From Methylophilus sp. TWE2 (GTDB taxonomy: Bacteria > Pseudomonadota > Gammaproteobacteria > Burkholderiales > Methylophilaceae), in assembly GCF_001183865.1 (NCBI RefSeq), contig NZ_CP012020.1, positions 434,001 to 498,000 of the forward strand: 64,000 bases of DNA, in the 5' to 3' direction. Of the stretch, positions 34,999 to 43,931 are shown one piece after another. The first letter of the stretch is position 1; each line of letters opens with the position of its first letter. Both the position numbers and the translations under genes were made by a program. A model generated the notes under the pieces. It ran no database searches and was not told the DNA's origin. It saw only the letters and a program-made list of their open reading frames with translations.

Positions 34999-37900
34999 TT
35001 AACTAGCTTTGCGAGACATCCCTTTTTCGTTTGCTTCCCTTCTGGTTTCCATCCAGTCATAGGCAACGGGTAAGAAAACTAGTGTCAACACGGTAGCAGT
35101 GAGTAAGCCACCAATCACCACCACTGCAAGTGGTCGGAGGATTTCAGAGCCGACACCTGTTGCAAGCAGGAATGGGATGAGGCCGAAAATTTCAACCATT
35201 GCCGTCATCATAACCGGCCTCAAACGAAGGGTTGTGCCTTCTAATACCGCTTCATCAATTGTTTTGCCTTCTTCTCGCAGGCTATTGATGAATTCGACAA
35301 GGACAATACCGTTCAACATTGCTACGCCGAACACGGCAATAAATCCAATTGCAGCAGGAACTGAGAGATACTGCCCTGCTATAGCCAGTGAAAAGATGCC
35401 CCCAATCGCAGCAAACGGTACGTTGGCGATGATCAGCCCTGCGTATCTGAATGAATGGAAGGCTGTATACAGAAGGACGAAAATTAACCCGATGGTAAGA
35501 GGCACGATGATCGCCAGTTTGGTCATAGCACGTTGCTGGTTTTCAAATGCACCACCCCATTCAATCCAATAACCACTAGGCAACTTCACTTTCTGATCAA
35601 TGGCTGCTTGGGCCTCTTTAACGAAGCCATCAATATCGCGACCTTGGACATCCATTTGAATAACCGCATAACGCTGCAATTGCTCACGTCTAACAAATGA
35701 ATAACCTTCTTCGATATTGACACTTGCAACCTGAGAGAGCGGAATCAAAGCACCTTGAGCGGTTGAGATTGGAATATCGTTGATGGTTCTAATGTCACTT
35801 CGATATTCAGGCTGGAGCCAGACTTGGATGGCAAAGCGTTTAACGCCATCAATCAGAGTCGATACTGGTTTACCGCCAATGCCAGACTGAACCACTTGAA
35901 GCACATCATCTGCATTGATGCCATAACGAGCAATCGCCTCTCTATCGACATTAATAATCAGTTGAGGCTTACCTACGTTTGCTTCCAGCGCAAGATCCGC
36001 TACGCCATTAACTTTAGCAACAACTCCTTTTACCTGATTGGCAATACGGTCAATGGTTGCAAGGTCTTCGCCGTAGACTTTTGCGGATAAAGTAGCCCTG
36101 ACCCCAGAAATCAACTCCTCTACCCGGGACTGAATTGGCTGAGAAGCAGAGATGACCGCTTCAGGCACATCCTCTTCAGCCTGTTCTTGAAGTTTCGCTG
36201 CCAGGTCACCATAAGTGATTTTCTTGGGCCAGGTATCTGCTGGATTTAGATGAACTAATACCTCCATGGAATTAACATCTGCGGTTTCGCCTTTTTCAGG
36301 TCGACCAATCATGGCAATGCTGCTCTTAACTTCAGGTGTTTTCTTCAGGCTTTTAGCTACGCGATCAGAAACTGAAATGGATTGCTCCAAAGAAGTAGAT
36401 GGAATCCCGGTAACTCTAAAAAGAATGTCTTGTTCCTGAAGGTTAGGCATAAATTCTTTACCCAAGAATGGGAACATCGCCAATGCTGCAACAAAGGCAA
36501 TACCTGTCGCGCCAACGACAATTTTCTTATTCGCAAGACACCATTTTAGAAGGGAAACATAGCGAGGTTTCAAAAGGCGAATCAGCCAAGGATCTCTTTC
36601 TTCTTTTGGTTTCAGAGCCAAAGAACAAAGTACAGGGATGAGTGTCAACGTCAGGATCATCGAACCAATCATGGCGAATGTCATGTTGATTGCTAGTGGC
36701 TTAAATAACTTTCCTTCCAAGCCTGTCAAAGAAAAGATAGGTAGAAATACCACTGTAATGATGAGAACGCCAAACGTAATTGGGTTGATAACTTCACGGG
36801 AAGCATCCAGCACAATCTTCGTTCTATCCACATTTTGACCAGCATAGTGGGCTAATCGACGGAAACAGTTTTCTACAAGCACCAATGGACCATCGATTGT
36901 CATACCAAGCCCAATGATTAAACCACCTAAGGACATCAGGTTTGCCGATATCCCGTATTTCTCCATGAATATGAATGCAATCAAACGCCCCATTGGAATC
37001 GCAACAACTACCACCAGAGCAGAGCGCACCTCACCCAACAGCATGAAGAGCACAACGATTACTAGCAATGCACCTTCAACCATTGCACGATCGGCCATTT
37101 TAATCGCTTTGTCGATAATGGCTGTGCGGTCATAAACCGTTTCAAGAGTGACGCCCTTTGGTAACGTAGCCTTCACCAGCTCTAGTTTCTTTTTAGCGGC
37201 ATCTACCACTTGCTGAGCATTTTCACCAATTCTGGCAAGCACCATGCCCATCACTACTTCTTTACCATCCTGAGTGACTGCACCGAATCTCGGACCTGCA
37301 CCTTCAATGACTTTGGCGATGTTTTCTACATAGACCGGAGTGCCTTGTTTTTCAGAAACAACTATACGTTCAATGTCTCGACTGTTCTTAACCAGACCCA
37401 AGCCGCGAACCAGGAATTGTTCTTGGCCAATATTGATGTACTGGCCTCCAACTTGATGGTTATTCGAGGTTAGTCTTTCAATCACTCCAGAGAATGTCAG
37501 GCCGTACTTAAACAACTTCTGAGGGTCAATTTGAACCTGAAATTGTTTCTCGTTACCACCCCAGGATGTAATGTCATCAACCCCTGAGACTGTACGCATT
37601 ACCATTCTTACGCTCCAGTCATGCAAGGTTCGTAGGTCAGTGGTAGATTGTTTATCGGAATTGAGCGTGTACCAGAGAACCTGGCCTAAACCAGAGGTGT
37701 TCGGACCAAGGGTTGGCTCTCCATAACCCGCTGGCATTCTTGACCGAGCATCCGCCAGTTTTTCACCCACCAAAAAGCGTGCTTGTTGAATGTCCGTAGT
37801 GTCATTGAAATACACGCTGACATATGACAATCCAAACAGTGAAACTGACCTGATTTCCTCAATACCTTTGAGACCGGCTAAAGAGCTTTCAACGGGAAAC

Positions 37901-38097
37901 GTAATCAGTTTTTCAACATCCTCTGAAGCTAGCCCAGGGGATTCCGTATACACGTTTACCTGAACAGGGGTTACATCTGGGAAAGCATCCAAAGGCACTT
38001 CCTGCCATGCTTTGACTCCAAAAAATGCAGCAACTATAAACGCCAGAATGACCAGAAGTTTATATTTTAGCGCAGCATCTAATATCCAATTTAGCAT
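34999..38097 (-). CDS. czcA: Heavy-metal efflux RND pump, CzcA family
   Basis: A 1032-residue HME-RND transporter with twelve helices and two large periplasmic loops; starts MLNWILDAALKYKLLVIL. The fourth-helix signature reads GGLIIGLGMTIDGPLVLVENC: the second acidic residue (IDG) and the Glu (VEN) of CzcA are kept, but the first Asp of the classical DFG-x-IDGA motif is Gly. This variant is found in a less-studied HME branch, so Zn/Co/Cd specificity is likely but not certain. Partner of CzcB and CzcC, encoded just upstream. Confidence 0.9.
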   Translation of the reverse strand: MLNWILDAALKYKLLVILAFIVAAFFGVKAWQEVPLDAFPDVTPVQVNVYTESPGLASEDVEKLITFPVESSLAGLKGIEEIRSVSLFGLSYVSVYFNDTTDIQQARFLVGEKLADARSRMPAGYGEPTLGPNTSGLGQVLWYTLNSDKQSTTDLRTLHDWSVRMVMRTVSGVDDITSWGGNEKQFQVQIDPQKLFKYGLTFSGVIERLTSNNHQVGGQYINIGQEQFLVRGLGLVKNSRDIERIVVSEKQGTPVYVENIAKVIEGAGPRFGAVTQDGKEVVMGMVLARIGENAQQVVDAAKKKLELVKATLPKGVTLETVYDRTAIIDKAIKMADRAMVEGALLVIVVLFMLLGEVRSALVVVVAIPMGRLIAFIFMEKYGISANLMSLGGLIIGLGMTIDGPLVLVENCFRRLAHYAGQNVDRTKIVLDASREVINPITFGVLIITVVFLPIFSLTGLEGKLFKPLAINMTFAMIGSMILTLTLIPVLCSLALKPKEERDPWLIRLLKPRYVSLLKWCLANKKIVVGATGIAFVAALAMFPFLGKEFMPNLQEQDILFRVTGIPSTSLEQSISVSDRVAKSLKKTPEVKSSIAMIGRPEKGETADVNSMEVLVHLNPADTWPKKITYGDLAAKLQEQAEEDVPEAVISASQPIQSRVEELISGVRATLSAKVYGEDLATIDRIANQVKGVVAKVNGVADLALEANVGKPQLIINVDREAIARYGINADDVLQVVQSGIGGKPVSTLIDGVKRFAIQVWLQPEYRSDIRTINDIPISTAQGALIPLSQVASVNIEEGYSFVRREQLQRYAVIQMDVQGRDIDGFVKEAQAAIDQKVKLPSGYWIEWGGAFENQQRAMTKLAIIVPLTIGLIFVLLYTAFHSFRYAGLIIANVPFAAIGGIFSLAIAGQYLSVPAAIGFIAVFGVAMLNGIVLVEFINSLREEGKTIDEAVLEGTTLRLRPVMMTAMVEIFGLIPFLLATGVGSEILRPLAVVVIGGLLTATVLTLVFLPVAYDWMETRREANEKGMSRKAS

Positions 38098-38106
38098 GCT
38101 GTTCTC

Positions 38107-39285
38107 CTAGTGCTCATCGCTGATTTGAGATTTGAGCTGTCTGGCTTTTAGCGCATATACACCAGTCTGAACAACGAGTTCACCTTCTTTGAGGCCAGAT
38201 TTAATCTCAACTACCTCGTTATATCTGGAGCCTAATTCAACTGCCCTTGGAGTGAAGCCGCCTTTCTCATTGATATACACATTTGGAATGCCTTGTACCA
38301 TTACCACTGCGGAGTTTGGAACAACAAATACATCCTTGGTCCCGGCATGGCTGAACAGTACTTTTGCAAACATATCAATGCGTAGCTTGAGGTTAGGATT
38401 GGGAAGCTCGATCCGGGCTTTTACTGTGCGAGTAGTCTTATCAACCACGCTTGATAAATAACTGACCTTACCCTGGAAAACCTCATCTGGATAAGCTGTG
38501 ACTGTGACACTGGCTGATTTACCAACAGCTAGGGATTGCAAGTCTCGTTCTGGAACATCTGCATCAATCCAAACTGAAGACATGTCTGCAATAGTGAAAA
38601 TCGTGTTTGCAGGACTAGCTAACTCACCGATCACTACATTTTTCTCAATCACAATGCCGTCGAATGGCGCTTTGAGTAAATAGGTTGAACCATTTTGTTC
38701 TGTCAAACCGCCATACATTCGCAATCTCTCTGAGTCTGCATACAGGGCTGATTTAGCTCTCTCTAGTGCAGATTGTGACTCGATCAATTGTTTCTGAGGA
38801 ACAACCTTGTCTTCATACAGTTTTGAAATTCGATCAAAGTTGGCCTGAGCCAGCGCCAAGTCTGTTTTAGAGCTTCTGTATTGGGCTCTCGCTTCACCCA
38901 TTTGAATACTATCGATCTCAGCTAATATCTGACCTGTTTTAACTCGGTCTCCAAGATTGGCAATCACCTTGGAAAGCTTGCCTTCAATTCTAGGAGTTAC
39001 ATGGGCAAGTTTATTTTGGTTAGCCTGAATGTTAGCTGTAAACGTTAACTGGTCTTGAACGGCACTCTTGGATGCAGGAGTAACTGTTAATTGGCTTTGC
39101 TGGACTTCAGTATTACTTAATTTAATCACATCTTCATTAGCTTCACTCTCCTCAGGAACTGAAGAGATGGCCTTGGTTTCTGAATCTGGAACATCTTTTG
39201 AGCTGCATCCACTTAGGAGCATGAAAAAGATAATTGCGGAGAAAACCAGTGCAAATAGATATAATTTTCTGAGGAAAGTTAACAT
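38107..39285 (-). CDS. czcB: RND periplasmic adaptor, CzcB family lipoprotein
   Basis: A 392-residue membrane-fusion protein. The N-terminus has a signal ending in the lipobox LLSGC, so it is probably acylated. It contains the split barrel-sandwich (VTPRIEGKLSKVIANLGDRVKTGQILAEIDS and LKAPFDGIVIEKNVVIGELA) flanking an alpha hairpin (about 130-195), then a beta-barrel domain. It links CzcA to the outer-membrane channel CzcC. Gaps of 9 bp on both sides show one operon. Confidence 0.9.
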   Translation of the reverse strand: MLTFLRKLYLFALVFSAIIFFMLLSGCSSKDVPDSETKAISSVPEESEANEDVIKLSNTEVQQSQLTVTPASKSAVQDQLTFTANIQANQNKLAHVTPRIEGKLSKVIANLGDRVKTGQILAEIDSIQMGEARAQYRSSKTDLALAQANFDRISKLYEDKVVPQKQLIESQSALERAKSALYADSERLRMYGGLTEQNGSTYLLKAPFDGIVIEKNVVIGELASPANTIFTIADMSSVWIDADVPERDLQSLAVGKSASVTVTAYPDEVFQGKVSYLSSVVDKTTRTVKARIELPNPNLKLRIDMFAKVLFSHAGTKDVFVVPNSAVVMVQGIPNVYINEKGGFTPRAVELGSRYNEVVEIKSGLKEGELVVQTGVYALKARQLKSQISDEH

Positions 39286-39294
39286 TTTTGTTTC

Positions 39295-40572
39295 CTATTC
39301 TTGTGTAGCTGAAGCTAATGGGGACAGCCAGCCTGAAACATATTCCAACTCAATCTGTACAAGGCGAAGATCTTTTTGTGTTTCAATGATGTCGCGTTGA
39401 GCATCCACCACTTGTCGTTGCACAATCAGTAATTGCGGCAATCCAATTTCACCGTTTTCGAATGCCTTTTTGGAAAGCGTCAGGTTTTCCTCTAGCTTGG
39501 GATAAACTTCACTGTTCAAGCGTCTGACTCGATCCTTGATGTTCTCTCTACGCAACCAGGCGGCTTCAATGACTGCTTTGGCATTACGTGTCTCAGAAGT
39601 CAGGTTGATTTCTGATTGAGTGAGCTCTGCTGTTGCTCGACCTATGCCAGTCGCATTGCGACGGAAAATCGGCAGCGGCATAGATACGCCGATGGATGAA
39701 ATATTGTCACTGCCAGCGAGACTGGCCTCCGTCGTATTGATTAGAGACACAGTTAGGTCTGGGTAACGCATACTTTTTTGCAGCTCTAAACGCGATCTGG
39801 CAGAGGCTTCTTTACTTGTGAGAGATTGAATTCCTGGGCGGGTATCAAGCTTGTTGAATAATTCTTGTAGAGTGTATTGCGTTTGGGCTGGAGTTAACTC
39901 CCCAGCCACTTCTGGAAATTCATTTGCCTTAAGCTGCATGGTGGCTGCCAGTTGAGTTCTTGCACGCAACAATTGTTCATTGAGGGAGATCAATTGGTTA
40001 CGCGCACGCTCCGCATCTACGATGGCCAAATTCCCATCAAGCAAACTATCCTCACCGGCGCTTACTCTCTTGCGAGACAACTGCGTATTTTGCTCGATGA
40101 GTTTTAGAATGCGCTGTTCAACTTCAATACGCTTTTGGACAGCAAGTACATTGATGAACTGCTCTTCTAATTGCGCATGCAGAGCGCGATATTCTTCAGC
40201 AATATCTTGGGAAATTGCAGTTTTACTTTCTTCTGCAGCTTGTCTACGAAACCGTTGCTGCCCGGCAATTTCGAAGGTCTGGGAGATACCGATACCATAT
40301 TCACCTCTGTAAGGGTCAGATGCGCCGGTTTGAGCAATACGGCGGGTTCTACCTTCCAAGTTCAGTGTCGGGTTGTAATAGAGCGGGCCAGAAGCATCTT
40401 GGAACTCGCCAGCAGGAATACTCTGATTGGCGATTAAGCGCTTTAAGTCCGGGTTGTTCTGGGCAGCAATAGTCCAGGCTGCCTCCAGCGTTAATGGCTC
40501 AGCATTGGTAACTGAACTGATTAAGAAAGCTATTAATACAAACAGCCATCTTATAGACGATGAATCATACAC
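39295..40572 (-). CDS. czcC: Outer-membrane efflux channel, CzcC family
   Basis: A 425-residue TolC-like outer membrane factor with a signal peptide (WLFVLIAFLISSVTNAEP). Two long helical repeats are visible, with the family phrases TLEAAWTIAAQNNPDLKRL and KAFENGEIGLPQLLIVQRQVVDAQRDI. It would form the exit duct of the CzcCBA tripartite pump. Order C-B-A matches classical czc operons. It starts 66 bp after the CzcI-like gene. Confidence 0.88.
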   Translation of the reverse strand: MYDSSSIRWLFVLIAFLISSVTNAEPLTLEAAWTIAAQNNPDLKRLIANQSIPAGEFQDASGPLYYNPTLNLEGRTRRIAQTGASDPYRGEYGIGISQTFEIAGQQRFRRQAAEESKTAISQDIAEEYRALHAQLEEQFINVLAVQKRIEVEQRILKLIEQNTQLSRKRVSAGEDSLLDGNLAIVDAERARNQLISLNEQLLRARTQLAATMQLKANEFPEVAGELTPAQTQYTLQELFNKLDTRPGIQSLTSKEASARSRLELQKSMRYPDLTVSLINTTEASLAGSDNISSIGVSMPLPIFRRNATGIGRATAELTQSEINLTSETRNAKAVIEAAWLRRENIKDRVRRLNSEVYPKLEENLTLSKKAFENGEIGLPQLLIVQRQVVDAQRDIIETQKDLRLVQIELEYVSGWLSPLASATQE

Positions 40573-40638
40573 GGTAAGACCTCTCTCGTTGGATCAATAA
40601 CCAAGATGCTGAAATCACTCAGCATCTTAAAAATTTAA

Positions 40639-41004
40639 TCAAACAAGCGCAGGAGGTCTGTAGAGACTTTTAAGGACTGGATTGGTGAACTGATCTTTAG
40701 ATTCAATGTTGTAGGTAGATGAATCTAAATCAGGAAGAATGTGACTAATTCCACTCGTCTCAATGGCTGTGATGTGAGCAGAGATATGGCAAGCATGATC
40801 ACAAAATTGTTCTGAGATTGGTACATTTATGATATCAGAATTGCTATTCACTTGGGATTTGTTAATCAGGTGAACATCCTGCATGACTGCTTGAGACGAA
40901 ACAACATCATCAAACAAAACTTCAGGCGAGAAAGCCCACGCCGATGAGCTCAGAACTGAGACCAGCGCAAGAAATGCCATGAATTTTCGGATTAGTTGAA
41001 ACAT
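40639..41004 (-). CDS. czcI: CzcI-like periplasmic protein at the head of czcCBA
   Basis: A 121-residue protein with a signal peptide (FMAFLALVSVLSSSAWA). A likely metal site, FCDHACHISAH, lies at about residues 72-82, and the C-terminus ends SLYRPPALV. Small proteins of this plan (CzcI) precede czcCBA in Cupriavidus and relatives and modulate the system. The name rests on position, size and motif rather than strong similarity. It is divergent from eptA across a region with two CTGCA dyads. Confidence 0.65.
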   Translation of the reverse strand: MFQLIRKFMAFLALVSVLSSSAWAFSPEVLFDDVVSSQAVMQDVHLINKSQVNSNSDIINVPISEQFCDHACHISAHITAIETSGISHILPDLDSSTYNIESKDQFTNPVLKSLYRPPALV

Positions 41005-41118
41005 GCTTTTTTAATTTAGCAATAACTCATTGATTAGTCAATAATTTCCATGTATCGAAACGTACAGAATCCATCTTCGGAATCATTCTTAAAAAAACCA
41101 AGTTTTGACTCTCAGCTT

Positions 41119-41165
41119 CTGCAAACTTTGCATAATAAAAAATTACGATCCTGCAAAACTTGCAG
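41119..41165. promoter_or_regulatory. Two CTGCA-type dyads in the czcI-eptA divergent promoter
   Basis: CTGCAAACTTTGCAT (41119-41133) and CTGCAAAACTTGCAG (41151-41165) follow the same 15-bp pattern, CTGCAAA-n3-TGCA(G/T), as the pair at 29.4 kb. Their position between divergent genes suits control of both czcICBA and eptA by one factor. No czcRS, merR or zur-like gene is visible in the element. Confidence 0.6.
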
Positions 41166-41267
41166 GAATTTACGTGCCTGACTGAATATTTCCATTAATA
41201 ATCAATGTGATAAGAATTGGCATACGGTTTGCTGATTTCTGATGATTGCCATCAGAAAAATGAGCCC

Positions 41268-42959
41268 ATGTTTTTAGAAAACTTAAAATCAAAGATTTCG
41301 AAATACTTGCCTGTTCCAAAGACTCAAAATGCCTGGATCATGATGGCATCCTTGTTCATTATGGTGACTGGCAACATTTCGCTTTGCCAAAACCTGTTGA
41401 AGACGTATCCACTCAGCCTTAATAATCTTCCGTTCCTGGCATCATTATTCGTTTTCTTTTTCGTCACGCTAACAATCGTCATTCAAATACTTTGCATTGG
41501 TAAATCTGCAAAGTGGGTTTTAGCTGTTCTGCTGATTGTTTCTTCTCTGAACGCATATTTCATGGATAGCTTTGGTGTAGTGATCGACCACACCATGATG
41601 GATAACGTTGCTCAAACCGATCAGAGAGAGTTGCAAGGTTTAATCACATTTGAATTGGTGGCCAGATTGATCTTTTTGGGTCTGATCCCGGCATTTCTTG
41701 TGATTAAAAACTTTCCAAAGCAGATGGAGTTTTCTCAGGAATTCAAGAGTCGCATTAAAGCTATTTCCAGCCTGGCTCTAACTGCGATCATAGTGGTTGC
41801 ACCATTCACTGCTGGGTATGCGTCATTTATCAGAGAGCACAAAATCGTAAGGTTTTATGCGAATCCAACATTCTCGATTTATTCTGCTTATAAATATGTA
41901 AATCAAGAAGCCAAAGTTTTTGAAGCACGGAATGTCCCTTTAAAAACGATTGCCACTGACGCCTACAGAAACACTCCAAACAACAACAAACGTAAGCTTG
42001 TCATCGTTGTTGTAGGTGAAACAGCACGGTATGACAGGTTTGCGTTAAACGGGTACCGACGCGCCACCACTCCTAATCTGGAAGCTGCAAACGTTGTCAG
42101 CTTTAGTAATGTCAGTGCTTGCGGTACCTCCACCATGGTATCCGTACCATGCATGTTCTCTTCCCTAGGGCAACGTGGTTATAACAAAGAGACGGCTTTG
42201 AAGCAGGAGAATGTGATTGATGTGCTGGCCAGAAACGGCATTGATGTTTTATGGCGCGACAATAACTCAGACTCGAAAGGTGTTGCACTTCGAGTTAAAT
42301 ATCAAAATTTTCAATCAACAAACCTCAATCCAATATGTGATCCAGAGTGCCGTGACGTAGGTATGTTAGATGGCTTGGATAAGCACATCCAATCAAAAAA
42401 TGGCAAAGACATTCTGATCGTATTGCATCAGATGGGTAATCACGGTCCTGAATATTTCCGACGTTACCCAAAGGCATTTGAGAAGTTTAGCCCCGTGTGT
42501 AAGTCGAAAGAACTTAAAGATTGTACTAAGCAAGAGATCGACAATGCTTATGACAATGCGATTCTCTATACAGATTACTTCCTATCCGAAGTGATTAAGT
42601 TTCTTAAGCCATACGAAGAAAACTACGATGTGGGAATGATGTATATCGCCGATCACGGTGAGTCACTAGGCGAGTATGGAATGTATCTTCATGCAGCCCC
42701 GGTGGTGATTGCGCCTAAAGAGCAAACCAAAATACCTCTCATTGTATGGACTGGCAATTCGTCTGCTTTTCCAGAAAGCCACTTAAGGCAGCATAAAAAT
42801 CTTGCATTAAGCCACGATGATGTTTTCTGTTCGCTGATGGTCGCTTATGACTTCAACAGCAACATGTGTAAGCCATATATGGAGGCTGCAAGACATTTAC
42901 ATAATTCACTGGATCATGATGCTGTTACAGCTGTAGTTGATAAGGGTATTTCAAGCTAA
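41268..42959 (+). CDS. eptA: Phosphoethanolamine transferase, EptA family
   Basis: A 563-residue inner-membrane enzyme: five N-terminal helices (to about residue 190), then a periplasmic alkaline-phosphatase-like domain. The nucleophile Thr lies in VVVGETARYDRFALNGY, and metal-binding residues in YIADHGESLGEYGMYLHAAP. It transfers phosphoethanolamine from phosphatidylethanolamine to lipid A, which lowers surface charge and gives polymyxin resistance. The start at 41268 (MFLENLKSK) is preferred over a longer frame, although its ribosome site is weak. It is followed after 30 bp by flgB. Confidence 0.87.
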   Translation: MFLENLKSKISKYLPVPKTQNAWIMMASLFIMVTGNISLCQNLLKTYPLSLNNLPFLASLFVFFFVTLTIVIQILCIGKSAKWVLAVLLIVSSLNAYFMDSFGVVIDHTMMDNVAQTDQRELQGLITFELVARLIFLGLIPAFLVIKNFPKQMEFSQEFKSRIKAISSLALTAIIVVAPFTAGYASFIREHKIVRFYANPTFSIYSAYKYVNQEAKVFEARNVPLKTIATDAYRNTPNNNKRKLVIVVVGETARYDRFALNGYRRATTPNLEAANVVSFSNVSACGTSTMVSVPCMFSSLGQRGYNKETALKQENVIDVLARNGIDVLWRDNNSDSKGVALRVKYQNFQSTNLNPICDPECRDVGMLDGLDKHIQSKNGKDILIVLHQMGNHGPEYFRRYPKAFEKFSPVCKSKELKDCTKQEIDNAYDNAILYTDYFLSEVIKFLKPYEENYDVGMMYIADHGESLGEYGMYLHAAPVVIAPKEQTKIPLIVWTGNSSAFPESHLRQHKNLALSHDDVFCSLMVAYDFNSNMCKPYMEAARHLHNSLDHDAVTAVVDKGISS

Positions 42960-42989
42960 TTTTTAGGATGTAATTTCGGGAGAAAAACT

Positions 42990-43430
42990 ATGTTGAAAAA
43001 ATTGGATGCCGAACTGAATGTTCTTCAAAATGCGCTGCGTATTCGCAGTCAGCGACAAGAGTTACTAGCTTCTAACATTGCGAATGCAGATACACCGCAA
43101 TACAAGGCGAAAGATATTGATTTCAAGTCAGCCATGCAATCAGCTATGCAACAGGCAGAAACTAACGGAACTGCATCAGCAGATCCAAGAGCAGGTATTC
43201 TTAAACAAACTAGCAGCGAGCACCTGAGTGGAGATCCAGATCAAGTGAAAGGTCATTCTGGAGATGTTCTATTTCGCTCTTTAGTACAAGGCTCTGTAGA
43301 TGGTAATACTGTAGACATGGATTTGGAGAGAAACGAGTTTGTAGATAACAGTGTTCGCTACGAAGCTGGCGTCACGTTAATGACAGATAAGCTTAAAGAA
43401 ATGATGACCGCAATAAAAGGAGAAGGTTAA
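42990..43430 (+). CDS. flgB: Orphan flagellar basal-body rod protein FlgB
   Basis: A 146-residue protein, the normal FlgB length. The N-terminus has the rod-protein signature ALRIRSQRQELLASNIANADTPQYKAKDIDF. The C-terminus has GNTVDMDLERNEFVDNSVRYEAG, also standard. GGGAGAAA lies before the ATG. FlgB normally starts the flgBCDEFG operon and forms the proximal rod; here it stands alone behind eptA, with no flagellar gene nearby. It appears intact. It may have been captured from a chromosome and may form mixed rods or serve an unknown role. Confidence 0.85.
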   Translation: MLKKLDAELNVLQNALRIRSQRQELLASNIANADTPQYKAKDIDFKSAMQSAMQQAETNGTASADPRAGILKQTSSEHLSGDPDQVKGHSGDVLFRSLVQGSVDGNTVDMDLERNEFVDNSVRYEAGVTLMTDKLKEMMTAIKGEG

Positions 43431-43599
43431 CCGACCGTCGATTTAGTTGCCTCGCCGGCACGTGCCAGCTCCCTGACTGGCTGAACAGGCGGTGGAGGAA
43501 GGGAGTTATCAGTTTTATACCTCGGGAAAGGAATCCTGATAACTCCCAAATGCCACAGCGATATGGAAGTTATTCCAAACTAAAAATATTCTGGATATT
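43431..43599. other. Structured non-coding segment downstream of flgB
   Basis: It contains a 12-bp perfect inverted repeat, GGGAGTTATCAG (43501-43512) and CTGATAACTCCC (43536-43547), with a 23-nt loop. This is preceded by a GC-rich stretch (43455-43500) with short self-complementary runs such as CCGGCACGTGCC. No T-run follows, so it is not a clear intrinsic terminator. I could not match it to a known riboswitch or IS end. Confidence 0.4.
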
Positions 43600-43809
43600 T
43601 TATATATCTGTCGGTTTAGTATTGGCTTTTATTTCAGCTAATTTTTTTCGAACGCTCTGTGAAATTTCCTGTTTGCTTTTCCGTAATAGTTCAATTTGCT
43701 GACTATTAAGCATGCCATTTGCAGGAGGATTATTTTTCAGCATCTGATTCAATAGTAACGTGGACGGAGTAATGCTGTTCTCGTCAGGCCTGATTTTATC
43801 TTTGCTCAA
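43600..43809 (-). CDS. Small hypothetical protein with TTG start, partly duplicated near 55 kb
   Basis: A 69-residue hydrophilic, Lys/Gln-rich protein (SKDKIRPDENSITPSTLLLNQ...QEISQSVRKKLAEIK) starting at TTG with GAGG nearby. I recognise no family. Its leader and first eight codons recur in inverted orientation at 54998-55070, where the copy is truncated after 12 codons. That conservation, including the TTG, suggests the start is real. Confidence 0.5.
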   Translation of the reverse strand: MSKDKIRPDENSITPSTLLLNQMLKNNPPANGMLNSQQIELLRKSKQEISQSVRKKLAEIKANTKPTDI

Positions 43810-43857
43810 TGTAACCTCACTTTACTCGATATCAGACTTTTTAAATTAGTGGTTAGC
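43786..43857 (-). repeat. About 73-bp inverted duplication, copy A
   Basis: This segment (leader plus the first codons of the small TTG-start gene) matches 54998-55070 in opposite orientation with about seven differences including one gap. The two copies flank the ZIP-MgtC-HTH-tns-tniQ block. Confidence 0.8.
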
Positions 43858-43931
43858 ATCTTATTTTAAAACTCTACCATGAAGTCTATGATCATGGCTG
43901 TATTACCCATTTAGACAGGAGATAACCTTTC

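Noticed and set aside
43431..43500. Possible metal riboswitch (NiCo or Mn type) near ZIP and MgtC genes
   Set aside because: The conserved junction sequences of those classes were not recognised, and the segment is not directly upstream of a transporter in a sensible arrangement.
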